From assembly GCF_000751775.1 (NCBI RefSeq), contig NZ_CCRF01000038.1:24328-88327 (forward strand): a DNA stretch of 64,000 nt, given 5' to 3'. The position numbers and the translations under genes are program-made. Below the pieces are notes generated by a model. That model ran no database searches and was not told the DNA's origin. It was given only the letters and a program-made list of their open reading frames with translations. This document shows positions 16,646 through 24,405 of this stretch, piece by piece. How positions within the stretch are numbered: position 1 is the first letter of the stretch; every line of letters starts with the position of its first letter. Origin of the DNA: Caldibacillus thermoamylovorans (GTDB taxonomy: Bacteria > Bacillota > Bacilli > Bacillales > Caldibacillaceae).

Positions 16646-18703
16646 ATGGGTGATTCAAAGAACTTCAAGAAGTTGAGTGGGAATCGTAAAACAGATCAAC
16701 TCAATCAGTTCCGTGTTACCAATAAAGGAAAGAGGCTAACGTCTAATGAAGGGGTAAAGATCTCCAACAATGAATATACATTAAAAGCAGGAGTTCGTGG
16801 TCCAAATTTAATGGAGGATATCCATTTCTTTGAAAAACAAATGCATTTCGACCATGAAAGGATACCTGAGCGAGTTGTACAGGCAAGAGGGTTTGGGGCG
16901 CATGGCGAGTTTGAATGTTATAAATCAATGCAGCAATATACAAAAGCTTGTTTTCTTCAAGAACGTGGGGCAAAGACGCCTGTTTTTGTCCGGTTTTCAA
17001 ATTTGCAAGGAAATAAAGGGTCGAGTGATACAACACTAGGGCCACGTGGGTTTTCAACTAAGTTTTATACGGAAGATGGGAATTATGATTTACTAATGTT
17101 TTCGGTACCGGTCTTCATACTCCACGATGCCTATAAGTTTGCGGATGCGATTCATGCACTGAACCCAGAGCCCCATAATGATATCCCGCAAGCATCCTCT
17201 GCACATGATAATTTTTGGGATTTTGTTGTGAACAATCCGGAATCAACTCATTTCGTTATGTGGGCAATGTCAGATCGAACGGCTCCAAGAAGTTGGCGAA
17301 TGATGCAGGGGTTTAGTATAAATACATTTCGTTTTGTAAATGAAAGTGGGAAATCAACATATGTCAGATTTCAATGGAAACCTGTCCTTGGTGTCCATTC
17401 TTTATTGTTAGATGAAGCACAAATCATTGCCGGTATTGATCCCGACTATCATCGCAGGGATTTGTGGGATGCGATTGAATACGGCGCATTCCCTGAATAT
17501 GAACTAGGTGTGCAGATACTTGAAGAAGGGGAATCGGCTGAATTTGATTTCGATATTTTAGATCCGACAAAGCTATGGCCGGAAGAGGTTGTCCCTGTAG
17601 GCGTTATTGGTAAAATGACTTTAAATCGGAATGTAGATAATTATTATTCAGAAGTAGAACAAGTGGCATTTAATCCGGCCAATGTCATTCCGGGAATAGA
17701 TTTTTCAGATGATCCGATTTTACAAGGAAGATTATTTGCCTATAGGGACACACAAATGCATCGACTGGGTAGCCCAAACTTTAATGAAATCCCGATTAAT
17801 CGTTCGGTTTGCCCGGTTCATAATTATATGCAAGGGGGATATATGAAGCAATTCATTTCTGTTGACAGAGTAAATTACCAGAAAAATTCTCTGGCCAATA
17901 ATTTTCCAGTTCCATCTCATCCAAGCGAAGGCGGCTATACGCATTATCCGGAGAAGGTCGAGGGCTATAAAGTTAAAGCTGTCCCTGATTCATTTAAAGA
18001 TTACTTTTCTCAGCCAAAAATTTTCTGGAATAGTTTATCGTTTATTGAAAAACAGCATTTGATTCAAGCACTTTGTTTTCAACTCAGTAAAGTTCAAAGT
18101 CACTCAATTCGTGAGAAAGCTATACAAATGCTTAGCCATGTGGATGCAGGAATGGCCACCATGATAGCTGATTATGTAGGAGTCGAGCCACCAAGCGGAG
18201 GTAACCAAGTTTCAGTCACATCTTATTTCCCATCCTTAAGTATAGCAAATGCGACGAAATATCCAATAACGTTAAGAGTTGGCATTTTGATAGGTCATAA
18301 TTTTGACGATGAAGAAGTAGGGGATATCATTCATGCACTCAAGAAACACGGCATCTTTATAGATTTTATTAGTGAAAAGCTGGGAACAATAACTGGAGTT
18401 GACGGAACAAAAATCACTGTCAGCCAAACTTTTTTAACAACAAACCCGAATTTATATGATGCACTTTATGTTGTTGGAGGAAGTTCGAAACGAGAAAAGA
18501 AATTCAACCAAGAGATGATGAATTTTTCCATGGAAGTATATAAACATTATAAACCAATCGGAGTTGCAACGAATGCTGAGAAATATCTTCCGGTATCGGG
18601 AGAAAATAATTTATTGGGCGTTGTATTTGCTAAAAATAATCCGAACTTTAAAGATGAATTTATTACTGTCATTGCAGAGAGGCGATTTTGGGAACGGGTC
18701 TGA
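16646..18703 (+). CDS. Large-subunit (KatE-type) catalase homologue with altered distal haem pocket
   Basis: A 685-residue member of the clade 2 KatE catalases, with the beta-barrel core (about 50-480) and the C-terminal flavodoxin/GATase1-like domain (about 560-685, LRVGILIGHNFDDEEVGDI). The proximal side is kept: GRLFAYRDTQMHRLG has the haem-ligand Tyr366 and Arg362. The distal side is not. The invariant His of the ERVVHARG motif is Gln79 (codon CAG at 16880-16882), and the VGNN motif that supplies the catalytic Asn reads LMFS (M151-F152-S153). Normal peroxide dismutation is therefore unlikely; a haem-binding protein with another activity is possible. The frame is intact and full length, which argues against simple decay. 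Start ATG 16646 follows AGGGGG. Confidence 0.85.
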   Translation: MGDSKNFKKLSGNRKTDQLNQFRVTNKGKRLTSNEGVKISNNEYTLKAGVRGPNLMEDIHFFEKQMHFDHERIPERVVQARGFGAHGEFECYKSMQQYTKACFLQERGAKTPVFVRFSNLQGNKGSSDTTLGPRGFSTKFYTEDGNYDLLMFSVPVFILHDAYKFADAIHALNPEPHNDIPQASSAHDNFWDFVVNNPESTHFVMWAMSDRTAPRSWRMMQGFSINTFRFVNESGKSTYVRFQWKPVLGVHSLLLDEAQIIAGIDPDYHRRDLWDAIEYGAFPEYELGVQILEEGESAEFDFDILDPTKLWPEEVVPVGVIGKMTLNRNVDNYYSEVEQVAFNPANVIPGIDFSDDPILQGRLFAYRDTQMHRLGSPNFNEIPINRSVCPVHNYMQGGYMKQFISVDRVNYQKNSLANNFPVPSHPSEGGYTHYPEKVEGYKVKAVPDSFKDYFSQPKIFWNSLSFIEKQHLIQALCFQLSKVQSHSIREKAIQMLSHVDAGMATMIADYVGVEPPSGGNQVSVTSYFPSLSIANATKYPITLRVGILIGHNFDDEEVGDIIHALKKHGIFIDFISEKLGTITGVDGTKITVSQTFLTTNPNLYDALYVVGGSSKREKKFNQEMMNFSMEVYKHYKPIGVATNAEKYLPVSGENNLLGVVFAKNNPNFKDEFITVIAERRFWERV

Positions 18704-18742
18704 CCCACGGTACAAGCTAGACCCGGCTAAAGGTGTCTGTCC

Positions 18743-18840
18743 CTTCGTACATGTAAATAGTTGAGGAAGACCGCACTTATAACTCCTGCGCTCATCAAAG
18801 TTCCTTAGCCACTTCTTACATGAAACAGTTGAGACAGACC
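18743..18840. repeat. Imperfect ~30-bp direct repeat
   Basis: CTTCgTACATGtAAAtAGTT... at 18743-18772 recurs as CTTCtTACATGaAAcAGTT... at 18812-18840, both ending in AGACC after GTTGAG. Short GGGTCTGACCC and GTCTGTCCC palindromic pieces flank the first copy. This looks like a dispersed intergenic repeat family rather than an insertion sequence, since no transposase is present. Confidence 0.6.
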
Positions 18841-19235
18841 CTATCTACAAGAGCTGCAGTAATGATCCCTACCGTATATCGAAACAAATCCACAACAAGA
18901 AATCCTTTCCCTAAAATTAATGAGCCCAGTACAGTCCCCCGAATCTGATTAACCCAAACTGCTTGATACAGTTGACTAAATTCGATAGTATAGCTAAACA
19001 AAAAACTAAGAATAATAGCTGTTAACCGGCTCCTTCCCACGAATAGGAACCGAAAACCGAAATACACCATCCCAGCCCAAATTGTATCCCCGGCATTTTC
19101 TGCAATAAATAATGGGAGCATCTGACTGTACTTCCTCGATGCTAGTCCTAATAAGATGGTAATCACCACAGCAATCAAATAAGTGAATCGCGGGTGATGA
19201 GTAAAACGGTTCATAAACATTTGTTTTTTATGCAA
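18816..19235 (-). CDS. DUF2809-type small membrane protein, C-terminus lying in a repeat
   Basis: A 139-residue protein with four or so membrane helices. The motifs LLGLASRKYSQMLPLFIAENAGDTIWAGMVYFGFRF and EFSQLYQAVWVNQIRGTVLG match the DUF2809 (YjgA-like) family (pieces quoted: LLGLASRKYS, DTIWAGMVYF, EFSQLYQAVW). Function unknown. The start is TTG 19235 about seven bases after AGGGGAA. The last eight codons (RVCLNCFM) fall inside the second copy of the direct repeat at 18812-18840, so the natural end of the protein was probably replaced or extended when the repeat arrived. Confidence 0.75.
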   Translation of the reverse strand: MHKKQMFMNRFTHHPRFTYLIAVVITILLGLASRKYSQMLPLFIAENAGDTIWAGMVYFGFRFLFVGRSRLTAIILSFLFSYTIEFSQLYQAVWVNQIRGTVLGSLILGKGFLVVDLFRYTVGIITAALVDRVCLNCFM

Positions 19236-19326
19236 TTTGATTCCCCTTCGATATTGAGATTCCCACTATGTAAAATTTACTAATCACCTTAATCCTTTGC
19301 CTGCTCCAGTCAGGCACCGTCGTATA

Positions 19327-19576
19327 CTAATTGCTTATAAAATTTTTCATCTGTCCAATATGATGTTGATCATGCCAAATAAAATCGTTAACATATTGAT
19401 GTATAGTAAATAGATTTCCGTCTGCATCTTCATGTGCTTTCATGAAATCTTCATCAGTAAATGATTTTAATAGACTTAAAATTTCCCCGCGATATTGAAT
19501 CGCCTCCAATGATAATTCCTTCAAACAGCATTTTTAAATCGTTAATCCGTCTTTCTTTTTCTTTTGGCAACTTTAC
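19327..19576 (-). pseudogene. Remnant of a DinB-family gene with frameshift
   Basis: The 3' part (19327-19524) encodes SLLKSFTDEDFMK and FTIHQYVNDFIWHDQHHIGQ, the C-terminal helix with metal-type histidines of DinB/YfiT-like proteins. Upstream, a different reading frame encodes KLPKEKERRINDLKMLFEG, which would join naturally to it if one or two bases were restored near 19520. No full DinB N-terminus is visible. I read this as a decayed, frameshifted gene. Alternatively the 65-codon part could be a short expressed protein from a TTG start, but it has no proper ribosome site. Confidence 0.6.
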
Positions 19577-19990
19577 ATAAACGCTACAGAGTATAATATT
19601 AACATAATCGTGATTCGAATTTTCAAAAATATTATATCATAACCAAACAAATGTTTCAATTAATTTCTGTTTATGTAAATATTTACACCATAGCTTCTTA
19701 AATATAATTTTAATCTGTTTCATTTGAACAAAATATTGCATCTGTGAGTCAAAATATATATAAATTATGAAATTTTGCTTAAGTTTTCATAAATGAATAA
19801 TGAAATATGGCTTTAGTATTTGCCAAATTCAATTATAATGGAAGTAACAGATGTTTGGAAAAAAGTATGGAACGACAACAAGAAAGTGATTACACTAATA
19901 TTATATATAACAATTGTTTATTGTGATTTATTGGGAAATGTAAATGATGATCAAATAAAAATAATTGAATAACTTTGTAGGGGTTTTAAA
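19577..19990. other. AT-rich intergenic region before the helicase gene
   Basis: About 410 bp of strongly AT-rich sequence without a gene. A TATAAT-like element (in CAATTATAATGG, about 19830-19841) could be a -10 box for the helicase gene. No repeat or RNA structure was recognised. Confidence 0.4.
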
Positions 19991-22798
19991 ATGGAAACAG
20001 ATAAACGGTTAATTGTAAATTCTAATAATGGCAATTTACTAAATGAATTAATCAAATCATTAAATGAGTGTGAATCTTTCTATTTTAGTGTGGCCTTTAT
20101 TAATTTCAGTGGTCTTCAGTTACTTTTAGATTCCTTAAAAGAAGCGGAGTATAGAGAGATAAAAGGAAAAATAATTACTTCTACATATTTAAATTTCACC
20201 GAGGTCAAGGCGCTAGAGAAAATTCGTACCTTTAATAATATAGACTTAAAGGTATTTCATAATTTTGATGAAAAAGGGTTTCATACAAAAGTTTACATTT
20301 TTGAATATCAAGATACATTTAAAATAATCATTGGATCCGCAAATATTACGCAAAGTGCATTAAAAAGTAATATTGAGTGGAATGTTGAAATTGTCTCCAA
20401 AAATGAATCGAATTTTATAAAAGAAGTTTTAAAAGAATATAACTATTTGTGGAAAATAAGTGAAGAAGCAACTGATGAATTTTTAAACGAATATCAAAAC
20501 TTCCTAAAGACAATAAACAAGTCAAGGCCAATGTCTCAATTAACATTTGAAAGAAATTATATTGTTCCCAATCGAATGCAAAAAAGGGCGATTGAAAGCC
20601 TTGAGCGATTGAGAAATTATGGAGAATCGAAAGCGTTGGTTATTGCTGCGACTGGAACAGGAAAAACATATATGTCAGCTTTTGATGTGAAAAATTATAA
20701 GCCTAAAAAACTACTATTTGTCGTTCATAGGGAAGAAATTTTAAAGAAAGCGCTGGAGACATTCAAATTTTTATTACCCAATGAAAATATTACTTTTGGA
20801 TTGTTAACAGGAAATACAAAAGACAAGAATGCTGATTATATTTTTTCAACGATTCAAACTCTTTCTAGATGTTATCACGAATTTGGAAAAGAAGAGTTCG
20901 AATATATTATTTACGATGAGGCTCATCACACAACAAGTCCCAGTTATCAAATTGTTATGAATTATTTCATCCCAAAATTTATGCTAGGGATGACCGCAAC
21001 ACCTGAACGTAGTGACAATATGAATGTGTTTGAACTATTTAATAATAATGTGGCTATTGAAGTTCGATTACATGAGGCTTTAGAAGAAAATTTAATTATC
21101 CCTTTCCATTATTTTGGAATTACAGATATTGAGGGGATAGATTTAAGTGATGTGGATATTGACGATATTGCCGAAATAACAAAGCGGTTAAATGTAAATA
21201 AACGGGTAGATTTCATTATTGAAAGAATGAATTTTTATAGTCATGATGGGGACAAACGAAAATGTTTAGGGTTTTGCGCAAGTATCGAACATGCAAAGTA
21301 TATGGCTGATGAGTTTACTAAGCGAGGTTATCCTAGTGTCTATTTACATGGTGAACATTCCCCTGATGAAAGAACTTATTTTATTAATCGATTAGAAGAT
21401 GATAAGGATGAACTTCAAGTTATTTTTTCTGTAGATATTTTTAACGAAGGAGTGGACATTCCCTCAATTAATACCGTCCTCATGTTACGGCCGACAAGTT
21501 CTCCTATTGTTTTTATTCAGCAGTTAGGTAGGGGATTAAGAAAGCATGAAAGTAAGTCATTTTTGACGGTTCTTGATTTTATTGGCAATCACTCAAAGGT
21601 TTTCTTAATTGCAATAGCTTTGAATGGAAGTCGTTATTACGATAAAGAAAGCTTAAAAGTGGCAGTGTCTACAGGATTTGCCAATATGCCGGGTGCAACT
21701 CATATTCAAATGGATGAAATATCGAAAGAACGCATTCTCGAACAAATTGATCGGGAAAATTTTAATTCATTAAAATATTTACGTGAGGAGTATTTTGAAT
21801 TTAAAAAAATGAATCAAAGGAAAATTCCTTATCTTTTAATGGATTATTTAAAATATGATGGCGCACCCGATCCAGTAAAATTTATTAATCGAGAAAAGAC
21901 CTATTTACACTTCCTTGCAAAAACTGAGAAGAAAGAAGGAATCAAAAAATTATTACTGAATGATGCCTTTGAAAGAACTTTAAAAGATTTGTCAGCAAGA
22001 CTACCTTTAAAGCGAATCTATGAGTTGGTTATTCTTAAAATTTTGCTTGAGCAACATGAAATTACGATGAAAGAGGCAAAAAGCGAGATTTTAAAACACG
22101 TTGAAAAGGTTGATGACGATAGTATTCGCCATGCTTTTGAAGTGTTGAACCAGGATTATTGTGATAGAGGACAAATTAATCGGGGTGCCAAACTTCTTGA
22201 AATTAAAAATGGTAAAGTGTCAAGAACAGAAATGTTTTATCTTGTCCTTCAACATGACCAATATCGTAAATATATAAAAGATGTCATTCATTATGGCATA
22301 TTTAGATATGAGAAGGAATTCAAACGGGATTATTATGGTGTACCTCATTTCAAATTATATGAACAATATCAAATGATGGATGTCGCCCTTTTATCAAATT
22401 ATCGCAAAGTACACAGTTCGTTTAGAGGATCCGGTCTCTTAACAAATGGAAATGAATATTTTCTTTTTATTGATTTGCATAAAGAAGCTAATATTAAAGA
22501 AAGTATTAATTACAAAGATAAATTTATTGATAGGCGGTATTTTCAATGGCAAACCCCAAATAGCACGGCACAATCTTCTGAAAGAGGGCAAAGTATTATT
22601 TTCAATCAAGTGCGGGGTATCCATCTTCATTTATTTGCTCGGAAATATCGGGAAATAGATGGAAAAACAGAACCGTATATTTACATTGGTAAGGGGAATA
22701 CGGTTCATTATGAAGGAGAAAAGCCAATTACAGTAAAACTTGAACTGGAGCATGAAATTCCTGCCAATCTATATACTGAATTTACACAAATGGTATAG
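19991..22798 (+). CDS. PLD nuclease - DEAH helicase - DUF3427 fusion protein
   Basis: A 935-residue protein. Residues 1-170 are a phospholipase-D-type nuclease domain with one HKD motif (H98, K100, then IIIGSANITQSAL with S116 and N118). An SF2 helicase follows: Walker A AATGTGKTYMS (219-229), DEAH box YDEAHH (308-313), motif III-like GMTATPERSD, and motif VI FIQQLGRGLRKHE. The C-terminal ~300 residues are DUF3427. This architecture is found in bacterial accessory regions and is predicted to process DNA, probably in defence; that role is inference. Start ATG 19991 follows TAGGGG. It is convergent with a NUDIX gene, sharing one terminator. Its DNA is more AT-rich than the neighbouring Wadjet genes. 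Confidence 0.88.
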   Translation: METDKRLIVNSNNGNLLNELIKSLNECESFYFSVAFINFSGLQLLLDSLKEAEYREIKGKIITSTYLNFTEVKALEKIRTFNNIDLKVFHNFDEKGFHTKVYIFEYQDTFKIIIGSANITQSALKSNIEWNVEIVSKNESNFIKEVLKEYNYLWKISEEATDEFLNEYQNFLKTINKSRPMSQLTFERNYIVPNRMQKRAIESLERLRNYGESKALVIAATGTGKTYMSAFDVKNYKPKKLLFVVHREEILKKALETFKFLLPNENITFGLLTGNTKDKNADYIFSTIQTLSRCYHEFGKEEFEYIIYDEAHHTTSPSYQIVMNYFIPKFMLGMTATPERSDNMNVFELFNNNVAIEVRLHEALEENLIIPFHYFGITDIEGIDLSDVDIDDIAEITKRLNVNKRVDFIIERMNFYSHDGDKRKCLGFCASIEHAKYMADEFTKRGYPSVYLHGEHSPDERTYFINRLEDDKDELQVIFSVDIFNEGVDIPSINTVLMLRPTSSPIVFIQQLGRGLRKHESKSFLTVLDFIGNHSKVFLIAIALNGSRYYDKESLKVAVSTGFANMPGATHIQMDEISKERILEQIDRENFNSLKYLREEYFEFKKMNQRKIPYLLMDYLKYDGAPDPVKFINREKTYLHFLAKTEKKEGIKKLLLNDAFERTLKDLSARLPLKRIYELVILKILLEQHEITMKEAKSEILKHVEKVDDDSIRHAFEVLNQDYCDRGQINRGAKLLEIKNGKVSRTEMFYLVLQHDQYRKYIKDVIHYGIFRYEKEFKRDYYGVPHFKLYEQYQMMDVALLSNYRKVHSSFRGSGLLTNGNEYFLFIDLHKEANIKESINYKDKFIDRRYFQWQTPNSTAQSSERGQSIIFNQVRGIHLHLFARKYREIDGKTEPYIYIGKGNTVHYEGEKPITVKLELEHEIPANLYTEFTQMV

Positions 22799-22820
22799 TC
22801 TTCTCGTATTTGAGAAGACT
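22797..22820. terminator. Shared bidirectional terminator
   Basis: AGTCTTCTC (22797-22805) pairs perfectly with GAGAAGACT (22812-22820) over a six-base loop. The hairpin includes the stop codons of both convergent genes (TAG on each strand). ACTTTT follows on the plus side. Confidence 0.75.
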
Positions 22821-23214
22821 ACTTTTCATTCATTAATAATTTTACTGCTGGGATATCTGCGGGTGCCCAAACAAGTGAATTTAGATTTTCCTTTTTTAGC
22901 CAAATGAATTTTGAATGTTCAACTGGTACAGGATTTCCTTCAATAATTTTTGCCTTTATTGCAATTAAATGAATAATAAAAGTTTCGTATTCATGAATGT
23001 TTTCATTATGAATATCAAAAGTCTCAATTTTACATTTAAATTCTTCTTCTATTTCTCGCTTTAGTGCCGTAAAAACATCCTCATCCGCTTCGACCTTGCC
23101 ACCGGGAAATTCCCAATGATTTGAAATTGACATTTTCGGTGACCTTAATGCACAAAGAATCTCACCTTGGTCATTTTCTATAACGCCTGCAACTACTTTA
23201 ATTTTCTTTTTCAT
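22819..23214 (-). CDS. NUDIX hydrolase, (deoxy)nucleoside triphosphate pyrophosphohydrolase (MutT-like)
   Basis: A 131-residue NUDIX protein. The Nudix box runs from GGKVEADEDVFTALKREIEE (38-57) to about residue 61, with the catalytic REIEEE helix; the usual Gly after EEX is Lys. It begins KKKIKVVAGVIENDQGEILC and has the HWEFPGGK motif of MutT-type enzymes that clean modified nucleotides such as 8-oxo-dGTP. The start is ATG 23214, seven bases after GAGGAG (23222-23227). Tail-to-tail with the helicase gene, 20 bp apart; NUDIX enzymes next to DUF3427 helicases recur in my memory of other genomes, hinting at a joint role, but this cannot be tested here. Confidence 0.9.
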   Translation of the reverse strand: MKKKIKVVAGVIENDQGEILCALRSPKMSISNHWEFPGGKVEADEDVFTALKREIEEEFKCKIETFDIHNENIHEYETFIIHLIAIKAKIIEGNPVPVEHSKFIWLKKENLNSLVWAPADIPAVKLLMNEK

Positions 23215-23336
23215 AATAAATCTCCTCATAAAAAACTAGATATATTTATTATAATATACTCTTAGTTTCGTACCTAAAAATATTTGTGGTTAAAAATAAA
23301 AATAGCAATAAAAAAGCCGCATAAACACTGATTATT

Positions 23337-23386
23337 TGTTATGATTAGAGTACTAATCCAATGTTATGATTAGAGTACTAATCCAA
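23337..23386. promoter_or_regulatory. Tandem 25-bp repeat carrying a near-palindrome (operator candidate)
   Basis: TGTTATGATTAGAGTACTAATCCAA-like 25-mer occurs twice in direct contact, 23337-23361 and 23362-23386, identical. Each holds GATTAG-AGTA-CTAATC (23343-23358 and 23368-23383), a perfect 6+6 inverted repeat. It lies 240 bp upstream of the ABC exporter operon. The rest of the gap 23215-23626 shows no gene. Confidence 0.7.
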
Positions 23387-23626
23387 AATAAACTAAAGGA
23401 TATGTTTTATACAGGAAATAAGTAAGGAGATTTCAAACTCATGAGGTTTCCAATTATAGGGAGGCCATGTAAATTTTCAAATTCCGCTTCCTTTGCCACA
23501 AGGAGGGCTTTCCAAAATTATATGTTAATCGGAGGAAATCGACAAATAATATGAAAAATAAACGGACAAGGCCTATTTTCCTTATCCCGAAAATAATTAT
23601 AAAGTTAAGAAAAGCAGGTGATATTC

Positions 23627-24403
23627 ATGAGTGAGGAAGTCTTATCAATTCGTAATTTGCGTAAAAATTTTGGAGAGAAGGAAGTTTTGAAAGGGGTGGA
23701 TCTGCACGTTTACCGTGGGCAAATTATCGGATATATCGGTCCAAACGGTGCGGGGAAGAGTACGACGGTCAAGATTTTGCTCGGTTTGGAAGGGGATTAT
23801 TCCGGGGAAATAAAAATATTTGGCCGTGATATTTCTAATGGTGATATTAGCTATAAGAAAAAAATTGGGTATGTACCCGAGATGGCCGATGTTTATGATA
23901 ATTTAACAGGTTATGAGTATTTAACATTTGTTGGCGAGCTATATGGGCTAAACCATGACTTAGTCGAATATAAGGCCAAAGGATTAATGGATCTGTTTGG
24001 CATTGGCGAGGTTTTTCATACGAGAATTGCTTCCTACTCAAAAGGGATGAGGCAAAAGCTGCTGATTATTTCAAGCCTTCTTCATAATCCGGAGCTGCTT
24101 TTTTTGGATGAACCGATTAACGGGTTAGATGCGAATAGTGTTATGGTCTTTAAGGAAATATTGGCTGAACTGGCTGCACAGGGAAAAACGATTTTTTATT
24201 CATCTCATATTATGGATGTCGTTGAAAAAATCAGCAGTCGTATTGTTTTGCTGAATGACGGACAGATTGTTGCAGATGGATCTTTTGCCGAGTTACAAAA
24301 GAAACAGGGCGGAACACTGGAAGAAATTTTCAATCAATTAACCGGGTTTCATAACCATGAAGAAATTGGAAGAAGATTCGTTTCGCTCGTTCAAGAGGTG
24401 TAA
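23627..24403 (+). CDS. ABC transporter ATP-binding protein
   Basis: A 258-residue ATPase of the DrrA/YthP-like exporter group: Walker A GPNGAGKST, Q-loop region GYVPEMADVY, signature SYSKGMRQKL (a variant of LSGGQ), Walker B LLFLDEPINGLD and switch His in YSSHIMDVVE. A C-terminal extension of about 40 residues follows. It powers the membrane partner encoded directly downstream (two bases between stop and next start). The start is ATG 23627, six bases after AGGTGA, rather than the upstream GTG. Substrate unknown. A duplicated palindrome sits upstream. Confidence 0.9.
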   Translation: MSEEVLSIRNLRKNFGEKEVLKGVDLHVYRGQIIGYIGPNGAGKSTTVKILLGLEGDYSGEIKIFGRDISNGDISYKKKIGYVPEMADVYDNLTGYEYLTFVGELYGLNHDLVEYKAKGLMDLFGIGEVFHTRIASYSKGMRQKLLIISSLLHNPELLFLDEPINGLDANSVMVFKEILAELAAQGKTIFYSSHIMDVVEKISSRIVLLNDGQIVADGSFAELQKKQGGTLEEIFNQLTGFHNHEEIGRRFVSLVQEV

Positions 24404-24405
24404 TA

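Noticed and set aside
16382..16658. Small minus-strand genes between jetC and the catalase gene
   Set aside because: Overlapping frames in two phases, both running through the direct repeat and hairpin; no ribosome sites.
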